22,772 bases of DNA from a virus: IMG/VR virus record IMGVR_UViG_3300025141_000825, positions 1-22,772 of that record. One strand, written 5' to 3'. A program made the position numbers and the translations under genes. Within the stretch, counting starts at the first letter, position 1, and every line of letters starts with the position of its first letter. The notes beneath the pieces are model-generated. The model was given only the letters and a program-made list of their open reading frames with translations, ran no database searches and was not told where the DNA came from. Below are positions 1 to 7,955 of the stretch, piece after piece.

Positions 1-3000
1 TCTCCCGGCTCATTGCGCAAAATGGCAGGCATGCTGCCGGTGTCGAGGTACGTGTGGAGGGTGCGCAGAAGTTCCGTGTATGCGCTGATCTTGTCCACCC
101 CACCAGCGTTGTAGGATGTCCACCGCTTGTCGGCCCCCTTGTTCTTCTCGTCAACGAAGACCTTCTGAGCGCTCTTCTGCGATCTGCGGTATGCAGCTCG
201 GCGAGCGGTCTGGGCCACCGAGTCGGCGAAGATCTTCTTGCCCGTATCCCCCGCGAGCAGTCGCTTCGAGATCTCGTTGAGGAGGTTGACGTTTGCAACG
301 ACGTTGCCCTTTGAATCCCTGAACTCAAAGTCGATGTTCAACGGGACGATGTCGCCAGGCTTGCCAGACTCTGGCACAACCGGGGCCTGCTTCTCTTCAA
401 TCTGCCGCTCAATCTTGTCTCGGGTGAGCGCTCTCTGCCGGCGGGACATCCCCTCGCCCCTCTCCTTTAGGCGGCGCACGTAGATCTCAACGATGTCTCG
501 CGCCGCTTCCTGCCGGAACTTCTTGGAGCGGAGGATCTCGGGGATCCCATCGTCCATGCTCCGTGCGATGTTGACCTCTAGGTCGTTGATAAACCTCTCC
601 GCCTCGTCGCCACCTCCGGTCACTCGATCAGCCAGCGCTTGAATCTCAGCCCGACCCTTCTCCCCCATGTCGAGGCGAGGGGTCACCCTGTAGTCTGGAG
701 GTGTTCCGGCGAGCTCATGAGTACGGTATGGCCCCGTCTTCTTCTTCCTCTGGAGTTCCTCCATCAACTCGTCTGGGTGCTCTCCGTCATTCATGCGCTT
801 GCGCATGTTGGCCATGTAGGCCTGCTCTTCCCCCATCATCATGGTTGGGCGCGCGGCAACGTCCGGGGCTCCCCCCTCAGGGCGCTGTGTGATCGTGACC
901 TTCTCGGTCCACACCCTCGTCTCAATGGGTGCGCGCTCTCCCTTGTATACGCCCCATGGAGATCTACGCGAAGCAACAGACACCGCAGCCTCTTCTAGGG
1001 CAGCACGCCTCATCTGCGCCTCGACCACCTCTGGGGCCATGGGCCTGAGCGAGCCACGCTTCTCGCCAATCTCGGTGAGCGTTCTGGTGAGTTTGTTCAT
1101 CTCCCTGGCGACTGCCTTAGCGCTTCCTCTGCTCTTCTTCCTTGCGGCAACAAGCTTAGGCAGCGCAATCTCCAGAGCCTCTTCCCATGCTGCCACCTGC
1201 TCTGGCGTGTCCAGCTCAAAGGTCTTGGGCTTCTTTGGCACTCTGAACTCGTCTGAGCCTTTCCTGAGCCCAGTGGGAAGCTCCACCGTCATTGGCTCTT
1301 CGAGGTCCACGCGCCTGCTCAAGCCGCGCTGCTGCATGCGGTCGTTGAACGCCCTGATCTTCTCAGCCTCAAAGAAGTCTTTCTCTTCAGGGAGGATCTC
1401 GATGTCACGCAGGGACTCTGTTCCCCCCTTGCGCTGGGAGAACTGCACGTTTCGCACAGTAGCCACAGGGGCAGCACGCGGGCCTAGGCTGATCTCCCCA
1501 TCCAGGATGGTGGGGATCAGGGCCTCCACTGCGTTCTGCACAATGTTCTGCCTGGCGTTGGCCTCATTGATGGTGGCGTCTGCCAGTGCCTCTGCGTTCT
1601 TGCTGATGTTCGACTCGGAGGCTGCGATGTTGCGACGAACCGTGTCGTACTTATCCGCCGCAGCGCTGGACTTTATGCGCTCGATGAGTGGAGCTGCTAT
1701 CTCGTCGAGTTGATCCAGCATCTGGTTCAATGGGGCAGGCATCTTGGCACCGCTCGCCAGAGCGCCAGCCTTGAGCGCTTTGCCAAAGGCGAGCGCATCG
1801 AGGATCACAGTGGGCCCCTCTGCCTGGAGCTTTGCTGGAAGGTCGGTGATTAGCGCTGCGTAGGACGCCATAATGGCCGGCGGGATGTTCGCCCCAAAGG
1901 CGTCAGACGCAGCCCTTGACGCCATGAAGTTGTCAATAAACCCCCGAGCCTGTTGCTCTCCTCGGCTCATGGGGTACGCGCCAGACCCATAGACAATGAA
2001 CTGACCAAGGCCGTTGATCAGATCGATGACGTTCTGCTTCCAGAGGTTCGCCGTATACATCGACGCAAAGTCGGGATCATCCTCAAGTAGCTTGTTGAGG
2101 TGCTCCCTTTGGCTTTCGAGCTCCTTGAGCACGACGTCTGCTCTCGACTCAAGGCGAGCCCTGTCCTCTGCCTCCTTCACCTCTGGCCTGGCGAAGTCAT
2201 CTACTTGGTACGTGATTGCCTTGGGCTGCCCTTCCACGCCACCCACCATCGGAACGTAGACGACGAAGGTCTTGTCCCCCCTCTCCCTGGCCTGCTGCGC
2301 TTTCCGGTACAGTTCCCAGGAGTGGGCTCTTGTGATCGCATCTTGTTTGTCTTCGAGCCATTCACCTGTGGCCCGCCCCGCTCCCACGGCACCCCAGACC
2401 ATCCTCCCTGCCGCGAGGCCGGCCCACCCAGCGAAGTCGTCGGTCAGGTCAGGTGTCGGGATAATGCCCTTCGCCGCTGCAATCACAGCGTCTCTCGCCT
2501 TCATTCCCTCAGGCGGGAGAGCCTCCCCTCTCGCGTATTGCTGGGCCAAGTCTACGGCAGGGTCGTAGGCGATAAGCTCTTTGCCGTCCACCTCGCGCAC
2601 CGTAGTTGGACCGGGGGCAAGCTCCCCCTCTGCGACGTGTCGCCCCTGGACAGGGTCTCTGACCAGCCCCTCTTCCTTGGCCAGTTCTACATCGAGTCCC
2701 CGCTTGATGTAGTCAGCCATCTCTCCTGCGCTGCGGGTGGCAGCGCCGATGACCCCCTCTTTGCGGACGGGGAGCTTGAAGGGGTCCGGGTCTATTAGGG
2801 CTGCGGCTTCCTTCTGGCGTGCTTCCTCGTCCTTGCGCCTTCGCTCTGACTCGCGCCACGCCATGCCTTCGCGCTCACGGGGATCCGCGTGCATAACACC
2901 CAGCGACTCGGCTTCTGTGATGTCGATAGTCTCTACGGGGGACACGCCTCCTGGAGATGTCCTGCCAACGGCAGGCAGTCCAGGAGCGCCAAGGGATCGC

Positions 3001-3347
3001 AGAGTGTACTCCCTTTGCTGCTCCCCGGTGGGTGGAGGGGAGGCCTCCATCAACTGCTGGACCGACTGGAGGTCTTCCTGGGTCAATGATCTTTGGAACG
3101 GCGAAGGGGGCAGTTGGGGCTGGCGCTGCTGATCTCTCCTGCTTGCTGCCGCGAACTCCCCCGCCACGATGTCGTCCCCGAATGCGATCGACGCATTCAG
3201 GAGCTCGTCAGTTGGGATCTGCCGAGACAGGTCAGCGCCGCTGCCCATGATGTCCACGCCAGTCAAATACAGGATGCGCTCGCGCCCGTCCTCCAGAGAG
3301 TAGCCCTTGCTCTGAAGGAACTTCCCGTATTCAAGGATGCTAGGCAT
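1..3347 (-). CDS. Giant probable internal virion (ejection) protein, partial at 3' end
   Basis: The frame opens at an ATG that overlaps the upstream stop (TAATG) and stays open for 1115 codons to the window edge with no stop, so the C-terminus is missing. I read the translation directly. It begins MPSILEYGKFLQSKGYSLED, is charged and mostly helical, and has Pro/Gln-rich linkers near residues 75-130. A Gly/Ala-rich zipper-like stretch lies at about 304-328 (FAGWAGLAAGRMVWGAVGAG) and an Ala/Leu-rich segment at about 493-535. The remainder is rich in Lys, Arg and Glu with coiled-coil character. I recognised no enzyme motif: no SLT muramidase triad and no polymerase motif. In podovirus-type phages very large helical proteins at the end of the structural operon are often internal virion proteins ejected with the DNA. 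That role is inferred from size, composition and position only. Confidence 0.6.
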   Translation of the reverse strand, partial: MPSILEYGKFLQSKGYSLEDGRERILYLTGVDIMGSGADLSRQIPTDELLNASIAFGDDIVAGEFAAASRRDQQRQPQLPPSPFQRSLTQEDLQSVQQLMEASPPPTGEQQREYTLRSLGAPGLPAVGRTSPGGVSPVETIDITEAESLGVMHADPREREGMAWRESERRRKDEEARQKEAAALIDPDPFKLPVRKEGVIGAATRSAGEMADYIKRGLDVELAKEEGLVRDPVQGRHVAEGELAPGPTTVREVDGKELIAYDPAVDLAQQYARGEALPPEGMKARDAVIAAAKGIIPTPDLTDDFAGWAGLAAGRMVWGAVGAGRATGEWLEDKQDAITRAHSWELYRKAQQARERGDKTFVVYVPMVGGVEGQPKAITYQVDDFARPEVKEAEDRARLESRADVVLKELESQREHLNKLLEDDPDFASMYTANLWKQNVIDLINGLGQFIVYGSGAYPMSRGEQQARGFIDNFMASRAASDAFGANIPPAIMASYAALITDLPAKLQAEGPTVILDALAFGKALKAGALASGAKMPAPLNQMLDQLDEIAAPLIERIKSSAAADKYDTVRRNIAASESNISKNAEALADATINEANARQNIVQNAVEALIPTILDGEISLGPRAAPVATVRNVQFSQRKGGTESLRDIEILPEEKDFFEAEKIRAFNDRMQQRGLSRRVDLEEPMTVELPTGLRKGSDEFRVPKKPKTFELDTPEQVAAWEEALEIALPKLVAARKKSRGSAKAVAREMNKLTRTLTEIGEKRGSLRPMAPEVVEAQMRRAALEEAAVSVASRRSPWGVYKGERAPIETRVWTEKVTITQRPEGGAPDVAARPTMMMGEEQAYMANMRKRMNDGEHPDELMEELQRKKKTGPYRTHELAGTPPDYRVTPRLDMGEKGRAEIQALADRVTGGGDEAERFINDLEVNIARSMDDGIPEILRSKKFRQEAARDIVEIYVRRLKERGEGMSRRQRALTRDKIERQIEEKQAPVVPESGKPGDIVPLNIDFEFRDSKGNVVANVNLLNEISKRLLAGDTGKKIFADSVAQTARRAAYRRSQKSAQKVFVDEKNKGADKRWTSYNAGGVDKISAYTELLRTLHTYLDTGSMPAILRNEPG

Positions 3348-5020
3348 TACCAGCCCATCTTTTTGGCATCTGTGCCGCCGCCACCGGTAGTGCCTGTTGC
3401 GGGGGTGCCTGTTCTGGGCACGAACATCTCCGTCTTGTCCAGGCCAAGCTTCTTCTCAAGCACGTTGATCATGTTCTTGGCCTTGCTCATATCTGCCACA
3501 TAGGCAGCGCCCTTCTCTTCTTTGCCAACCAGAGACAGGCCATCATAGGACTTCTTGGCTTCGTTGTACTTCCCCGTCCAGTATTTGATCTTCTTCCACC
3601 ACGACTTCTCTTCTGGCGTCTCAGCTGCAGCGCTTCCCGCAGCCTTCTTCTTCGCACGCGCCTCCATGTTCTTGATCATCATGGCGACGTCGTCGTGAAT
3701 ACCCGTCTTGCCAGCGAGCGGCGCAACGACAATTGCCACCACCTTTTGATGCACGGTTGTCATGTCGTCCTTGCCAAACGCCCTGTACGGGTTCTTTTCT
3801 GGGACAGGCCTCCCAGACGTGACGGCATCAAGCCACTGAGCGTACGCGGCGACCTCGGTCTTTGCTTCTTCGCTTAGTCCCTTGGTCTTTGGCTTCCCTT
3901 TGAGCCACCTGCTCCACCGTCTCTTCTCTTTGGTGCTGAGAGTCTTTCGCCACTCTGCCATTGCCCTCAGGTGCTCGGCGCGAGCCACGTCGAGGTCGAT
4001 CCGAGCGGGACGCCTCTCGCGAAGGTCGGTCGCTTGCTCGCCTTTCAGCGCAGCCCCGGCGCGCTTTTGCTCGGCTCCGGCCTCAGCCTCTTCCACCCTG
4101 CTTGGCAAACGCCGCAGACGCTCTTCCGCCTTCGTCATGCGCTCCACTCGCCTGGTGTAGTCGTCGCCGCGCCGCGCCTTCTGCGATTGGCCCCACAGGC
4201 TGATGAGTTCCTTGCTGATCTGCTGAGTCTTGTCAGTGCCGCCGAACAGAAGCTCTGCCAAGCTACGCGGCGCATAGGCGGGGTCCTGCTCCACCACCTT
4301 GGGCACCATCGCCATCAGGGTGCGCACCACCTCAGGGCTCTTGGCTGTGGCGGCCAATCCGTACAGGTCAGACACCGTAAGCTCACGCTCGCGCACCACC
4401 TTCTCGATGTTTGCGAGCTCGGACTTGCGCTGCTCTGCCTCCTCCCTGAGCAGATCTTGGTAGACCTGCTGCCGAGTGATTGGCTGGGCTGGAGCGTCTT
4501 GCGCGGGGGCAGGGGCCTCGGCAACCGTCTCGGTAACCTGCTCCTCGACGATGGGCGCAGGAGCGGGCGCAGGAGCGGGCGCGGGAGGAGGCGGCACCAT
4601 GCTTGTCCAGGGCTCTGGCGCGGGCTCTCCTAGGCGTATCGGAGGAAGGGGCGGGCGTCCGGGGGAAACTGCCGCTCCCTGTTGCCCATACGTCTCAAAC
4701 TGGGGGGCAGGGAGTGCGCTAAGTTGCTCTCTGCGCTCGGCCCTCTTCTTGACGGCAGACTCCCTGGACTTCCGGCTCAACATGTTGACCAAGCCGCCAA
4801 CAAGGGTGTCGTCCTTCAGGACAAACTGTGCGAGCTGCGCCCACGCCATGATGTCACGGGGGTCAACGGACTCGCCCGCCTCTTGGCGTTTGCGGATCCG
4901 CTCTGCCTCCTGCATGACTTCAACCTGATTGGGCGTCCACCTTTGAGGCGATACCTGCTGAATGACCTGAGCCACGCCCGGAAGGCGCACAGGCATTGTC
5001 CCTGGTCTAATGCGTGCCAT
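3347..5020 (-). CDS. Proline/alanine-rich coiled-coil protein, probable internal virion protein
   Basis: This 557-residue protein starts at ATG 5020, preceded by GAGAGGT as ribosome binding site and 9 bases after the previous stop. The N-terminal 100 residues are helical and basic. Residues 105-175 are a Pro/Ala-rich linker containing an alternating Pro-Ala run at about 143-156, and the rest is charged, Lys/Glu/Arg-rich and probably coiled coil. The C-terminal tail is Gly/Thr-rich and ends in KKMGW. There is no signal peptide, membrane span or enzyme motif I can name. It sits between two other low-complexity helical proteins, so I infer a structural or ejection role. A scaffold-like role is possible, but a separate scaffold gene lies next to the capsid gene. 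Confidence 0.55.
   Translation of the reverse strand: MARIRPGTMPVRLPGVAQVIQQVSPQRWTPNQVEVMQEAERIRKRQEAGESVDPRDIMAWAQLAQFVLKDDTLVGGLVNMLSRKSRESAVKKRAERREQLSALPAPQFETYGQQGAAVSPGRPPLPPIRLGEPAPEPWTSMVPPPPAPAPAPAPAPIVEEQVTETVAEAPAPAQDAPAQPITRQQVYQDLLREEAEQRKSELANIEKVVRERELTVSDLYGLAATAKSPEVVRTLMAMVPKVVEQDPAYAPRSLAELLFGGTDKTQQISKELISLWGQSQKARRGDDYTRRVERMTKAEERLRRLPSRVEEAEAGAEQKRAGAALKGEQATDLRERRPARIDLDVARAEHLRAMAEWRKTLSTKEKRRWSRWLKGKPKTKGLSEEAKTEVAAYAQWLDAVTSGRPVPEKNPYRAFGKDDMTTVHQKVVAIVVAPLAGKTGIHDDVAMMIKNMEARAKKKAAGSAAAETPEEKSWWKKIKYWTGKYNEAKKSYDGLSLVGKEEKGAAYVADMSKAKNMINVLEKKLGLDKTEMFVPRTGTPATGTTGGGGTDAKKMGW
4553..4588 (-). repeat. 12-bp tandem repeat encoding the Pro-Ala run
   Basis: On the plus strand the unit GGGCGCAGGAGC occurs twice exactly (4553-4564, 4565-4576), followed by a diverged third copy. 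It encodes the alternating Pro-Ala segment of the 557-residue protein. Such repeats can change length by slippage in whole-codon steps, altering the linker without breaking the frame. Confidence 0.8.
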
Positions 5021-5029
5021 CTATACCTC

Positions 5030-5893
5030 TCATGCGCCCGGAGGTCCGCCTGGGCTATATACAGTCTCGGTGGATGGAGAACCCCCCTCGCCCATCGTCG
5101 TCCGCTGCCACCACCCGTTGCCAATGTGGACCCACTGCCCAGTCTGGCCTGCAGGGAGAGCCCCTGGAGGGGGCCCCTCTCCAGTGTGGACTTGAACTTG
5201 CTTAAGGGGGAGATCGCCTTCGGGTGGCATATGCTTGACCCATTGGCCATGTTCATTCTGATACCACTCGCCCACCGTCCCCGTCCCAGCCTCTGAGGGA
5301 ACGTGGTACTCGTACATGGGCGATGTCAATTGCTGGTTGAGTTGGTCAATCACCCACCAGTCTGGGCTTGCCTGCCCCGCCTCCAGCGCTAGGAGAGACT
5401 TGATCGCCTCATCGCGCGCAGCGCCCTTTTCGTAGGAGTTGATGATCTCGGCGTAGGAGGTCATCTTGCCGACGCGGTCTGTCATGGACGTGCCCATGGC
5501 CTGCGCCTTTGCGAGGACATCTGCCTGGAGTTGCGCCATGTCAAACTCAGGCGACTCTGCCGCCCTGGCCGCCGCCATCTGCTGCTCCTGCATCAGAGTG
5601 TCTGCCGCAGCCTGCCGCCCCATGGCGGCAGCAGCGCCCGTGCCCACCTCCATGCCTCTCGTAGCCTGCAGCATCCCTTCCGCAGCCTGACGCCTGCCTG
5701 CAGTCTGAGCCTGCTGGAGAATGCCCTCCCTCCGCGCCTGGTCCTTCTTCGCAGCCGAGATGAGGGCTTCATTGGCAGCCTTCATCTCTTCGCGCTGTTG
5801 AACCTCTTGAGTGAGCGGATTCAAAGACGCGAGAAACGCCGACTTGTCGCCATATTTCTTCTGGACTGGGCTTGCTTTCAACTCAGACGCCAT
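5030..5893 (-). CDS. Ala/Gln-rich helical protein with C-terminal Trp repeats, probable virion protein
   Basis: This 287-residue protein starts at ATG 5893 with GGGGGAAGG just upstream and 13 bases after the previous stop. Residues 25-150 are Ala/Gln/Met/Glu-rich and almost certainly alpha-helical or coiled coil. The composition resembles small internal core proteins of podoviruses, but I see no family signature. From about residue 205 the protein changes character: two short Trp/Gly segments, GEWYQNEHGQWVKH (about 208-221) and GQWVHIGNGWWQRT (about 252-265), look like imperfect repeats separated by a Pro-rich linker. The end is Gly/Pro-rich. It is the first of three consecutive helix-rich low-complexity genes, which suggests a common ejection or core role (inference). 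Confidence 0.55.
   Translation of the reverse strand: MASELKASPVQKKYGDKSAFLASLNPLTQEVQQREEMKAANEALISAAKKDQARREGILQQAQTAGRRQAAEGMLQATRGMEVGTGAAAAMGRQAAADTLMQEQQMAAARAAESPEFDMAQLQADVLAKAQAMGTSMTDRVGKMTSYAEIINSYEKGAARDEAIKSLLALEAGQASPDWWVIDQLNQQLTSPMYEYHVPSEAGTGTVGEWYQNEHGQWVKHMPPEGDLPLKQVQVHTGEGPPPGALPAGQTGQWVHIGNGWWQRTTMGEGGSPSTETVYSPGGPPGA
5099..5281 (-). repeat. Two imperfect Trp/Gly peptide repeats
   Basis: The C-terminus of the 287-residue protein carries two segments of the pattern G-x-W-(V/Y)-x-x-x-(H/N)-G-x-W. Each is about 15 residues and they are spaced about 44 residues apart. The match is by eye at the protein level; the DNA copies are diverged. Confidence 0.5.
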
Positions 5894-5906
5894 GCCTTCC
5901 CCCTGA

Positions 5907-7955
5907 CTAGGTCAGAAACTTCTTGCCGATAATGTACACCCAATGCCCCTGATACCCCGAGATGAAAGTGTCAGCCGACTGGGCTCCCCCTGTAAACGCG
6001 CCTGATGCGTCGTCAGTGAGCTCGAGACCGCCTGTCACTCCGATGGTGACCTGTCCGGTCCCAGAGCCCCCCGTCACGGTGACGGTATCCCCGTCCGTAT
6101 AGCCAGTGCCTGGGTTGTTGACTGTTGCCATTGTGATCGCACCAGCAGTCACCTGAATGGTCAGCGTGAGCCCGCTCCCGCTTCCGCCGGTTGTGGGGTT
6201 TGAGAGGTTGTACGAGTAGCCTGACCCTGGCGTTGGGATCGCTGTAACTGAGGTTGCCCCTCCAACAAGGTTGTCGGAGATCCTCATGCGGACCTCAAGC
6301 CACTCCTCCTGTCCGTTGGTGCGGGGGGCTCGTTCGGACGCATCTCCCTGCAGGACGTTGGTGCGTACCGTTGTGCCAGCCTGATCGATTGCGGTTGGCG
6401 TCCAAGACCTCCCAGCGTAGTAAGGCTCCCCTTGTGTGGAGAATCCCCTGCCCTGGTTGCCGACAATCGGCACGTCTAGCAGGTCCCAGTCCCACCCTAC
6501 ATAGCCAGAACTGACGCCGAACCTGCCATATGCGCTGAAGCTTGCGGTCTTGATCACATCGATGAGCCCCAGCCCCCATGTGCCAGCCATCAGATTGGGC
6601 TGGCGCACGCTTAGGTCGGCAACCTGCTCGTACTGGAAGTCGTCCCCCTTGAGCCCGGTAGCAATGCCAACCCCTACGTCTACGGCAAACATGGTGGTCT
6701 GCGGCACCTTGAGCTGGTTGTTGGTGCCGCCTCCCCACTGCTGCGGATAGCTAATCCACCCCTGCCAGTTGTACGCGAGGATGACGTGGTGGATCTCCAT
6801 GGGGTAGGTAATCGGAATGATGCGCCTGTCCCACAGGGCGGACGAGCCGTCCCCCTTAATGATGTATGGCTCGTTCTCCACATCGTATGGGCTGATCCCC
6901 CCGTTTCTCCTGTTGGAGAACAGGGGGACAGCCATGACGAAGTAGCCAGCGTCGTTCTTGAGCTCCTCAACGGGACCGACCTCTCCGTACTTGTCAACGC
7001 CACCCTTGAACTTTGCCGCCACAGCCTCGTCTATCACGCCAAGGTTATCGGATATGCCGTCGTTGCTCACAGCATCGTTGGCCTGGATCAGCGAGTCCGT
7101 AGCGGGGGTGACGACGGTCACAACGTCCTGAGCCTTGGACTCTCGCGTCTGCCTGTCGTCAGCAAGAGGGGGGCAGTTCTGCACCTGAGGAGCCACAGCC
7201 GCAGTCCCGCGCTCTACAAGCTCGTGCTTGAACTTGAGGTCCACGTTGATGTTCGCAACGGCAACGTCCTTTGCCGCCAGGTCAGGGAACTCAATGGCCA
7301 GAGTGAGCGTCTTCCAAGGGTCAACCGCTTTGGCTATGTCCTTGACGACGAATGGGCCTTGCGCCGCCCACTGGTTGTAGGCGGCCTCAACGGTCCAGAT
7401 GGTGTTGGGGTTGTACGGGGTTGTGATGTCCAGGAAGTGGATGTTCTTCGACAGGATGGAGACGCGCATTGTCATCGCGTCCCAGTTGGTGAAGTCCATC
7501 CGGCCCATCTCTGAGCTGTTGCCGTAGGGTGCTCCAAGGAACTGGCTGGCAAGGGCTGTCGGTTCTGCACGCTGATCTACAGAGATAGACACCTCGTCCA
7601 GCACCACTGCGGGAGGAGGGTTCGTGTTCACGTTTGGGTACTTGCGCCCATCAAAGGTGTCATAGAAGAAGAAGTCCTGTAGTGGTGGCAGCATGAACGG
7701 GATGGAGAACGGCTTTGATACGTTGCCATTGCCTGCGAACACGTCGCCAACCTCTTGGAACTTACCCTCGATGTAGGGAACGGACAGGTTGACCCTAAAG
7801 GAGCCCCACTTCCTCTCCACGTTGTCGTTGTCAAGGCCTGCCGTGTTGATGTTCTTTGCAATGCCTGTGGCGGCTGCGCTTGAGAGGGGGTCGGTCAACT
7901 GAGACGGGACAAGCTTGGTTCCGCGAGACAGCCTCTTTCGGTCGAACTTGGGCAC
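5907..7955 (-). CDS. Phage structural protein with C-terminal GTGY repeats
   Basis: This 682-residue protein starts at GTG 7955, which shares its last G position with the preceding TAG stop (TAGTG) and has a strong GAGGAGG site upstream. It begins MPKFDRKRLSRGTKLVPSQL. Residues up to about 560 look like a soluble beta-rich structural protein with many Trp, Pro and Asn residues, no signal peptide and no membrane span. Residues about 565-640 form a Gly/Thr repeat region (GSGY near 577, GTGY near 616, then a VTVTGG strand). The last 30 residues (ending GHWVYIIGKKFLT) look like a separate end motif. I cannot name the fold. Its place after the nozzle and beta-helix genes suggests a tail, collar or fibre component; a capsid decoration protein is the alternative. 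Confidence 0.7.
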   Translation of the reverse strand: MPKFDRKRLSRGTKLVPSQLTDPLSSAAATGIAKNINTAGLDNDNVERKWGSFRVNLSVPYIEGKFQEVGDVFAGNGNVSKPFSIPFMLPPLQDFFFYDTFDGRKYPNVNTNPPPAVVLDEVSISVDQRAEPTALASQFLGAPYGNSSEMGRMDFTNWDAMTMRVSILSKNIHFLDITTPYNPNTIWTVEAAYNQWAAQGPFVVKDIAKAVDPWKTLTLAIEFPDLAAKDVAVANINVDLKFKHELVERGTAAVAPQVQNCPPLADDRQTRESKAQDVVTVVTPATDSLIQANDAVSNDGISDNLGVIDEAVAAKFKGGVDKYGEVGPVEELKNDAGYFVMAVPLFSNRRNGGISPYDVENEPYIIKGDGSSALWDRRIIPITYPMEIHHVILAYNWQGWISYPQQWGGGTNNQLKVPQTTMFAVDVGVGIATGLKGDDFQYEQVADLSVRQPNLMAGTWGLGLIDVIKTASFSAYGRFGVSSGYVGWDWDLLDVPIVGNQGRGFSTQGEPYYAGRSWTPTAIDQAGTTVRTNVLQGDASERAPRTNGQEEWLEVRMRISDNLVGGATSVTAIPTPGSGYSYNLSNPTTGGSGSGLTLTIQVTAGAITMATVNNPGTGYTDGDTVTVTGGSGTGQVTIGVTGGLELTDDASGAFTGGAQSADTFISGYQGHWVYIIGKKFLT
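6036..6263 (-). repeat. GTGY peptide repeat region (copy in the 682-residue protein)
   Basis: It contains two units of the form Thr-x-Pro-Gly-(S/T)-Gly-Tyr followed by a strand such as DGDTVTVTGGSGTGQVTIGV. The segment encoding NNPGTGY closely resembles one in the adjacent gene at the DNA level (AACAACCCAGGCAC shared). Glycine-rich repeats of this kind are common in environmental phage virion proteins. Confidence 0.75.

Noticed and set aside
841-1713. 290-codon plus-strand open frame
   Set aside because: It lies wholly opposite the giant minus-strand frame, is Ser/Ala/Arg-rich as expected of an antisense shadow, and has no convincing gene features.
1-3347. Virion RNA polymerase like that of phage N4
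   Set aside because: The size and place invited the idea, but I saw no single-subunit RNA polymerase motifs in the visible 1115 residues. The missing C-terminal part is unknown.
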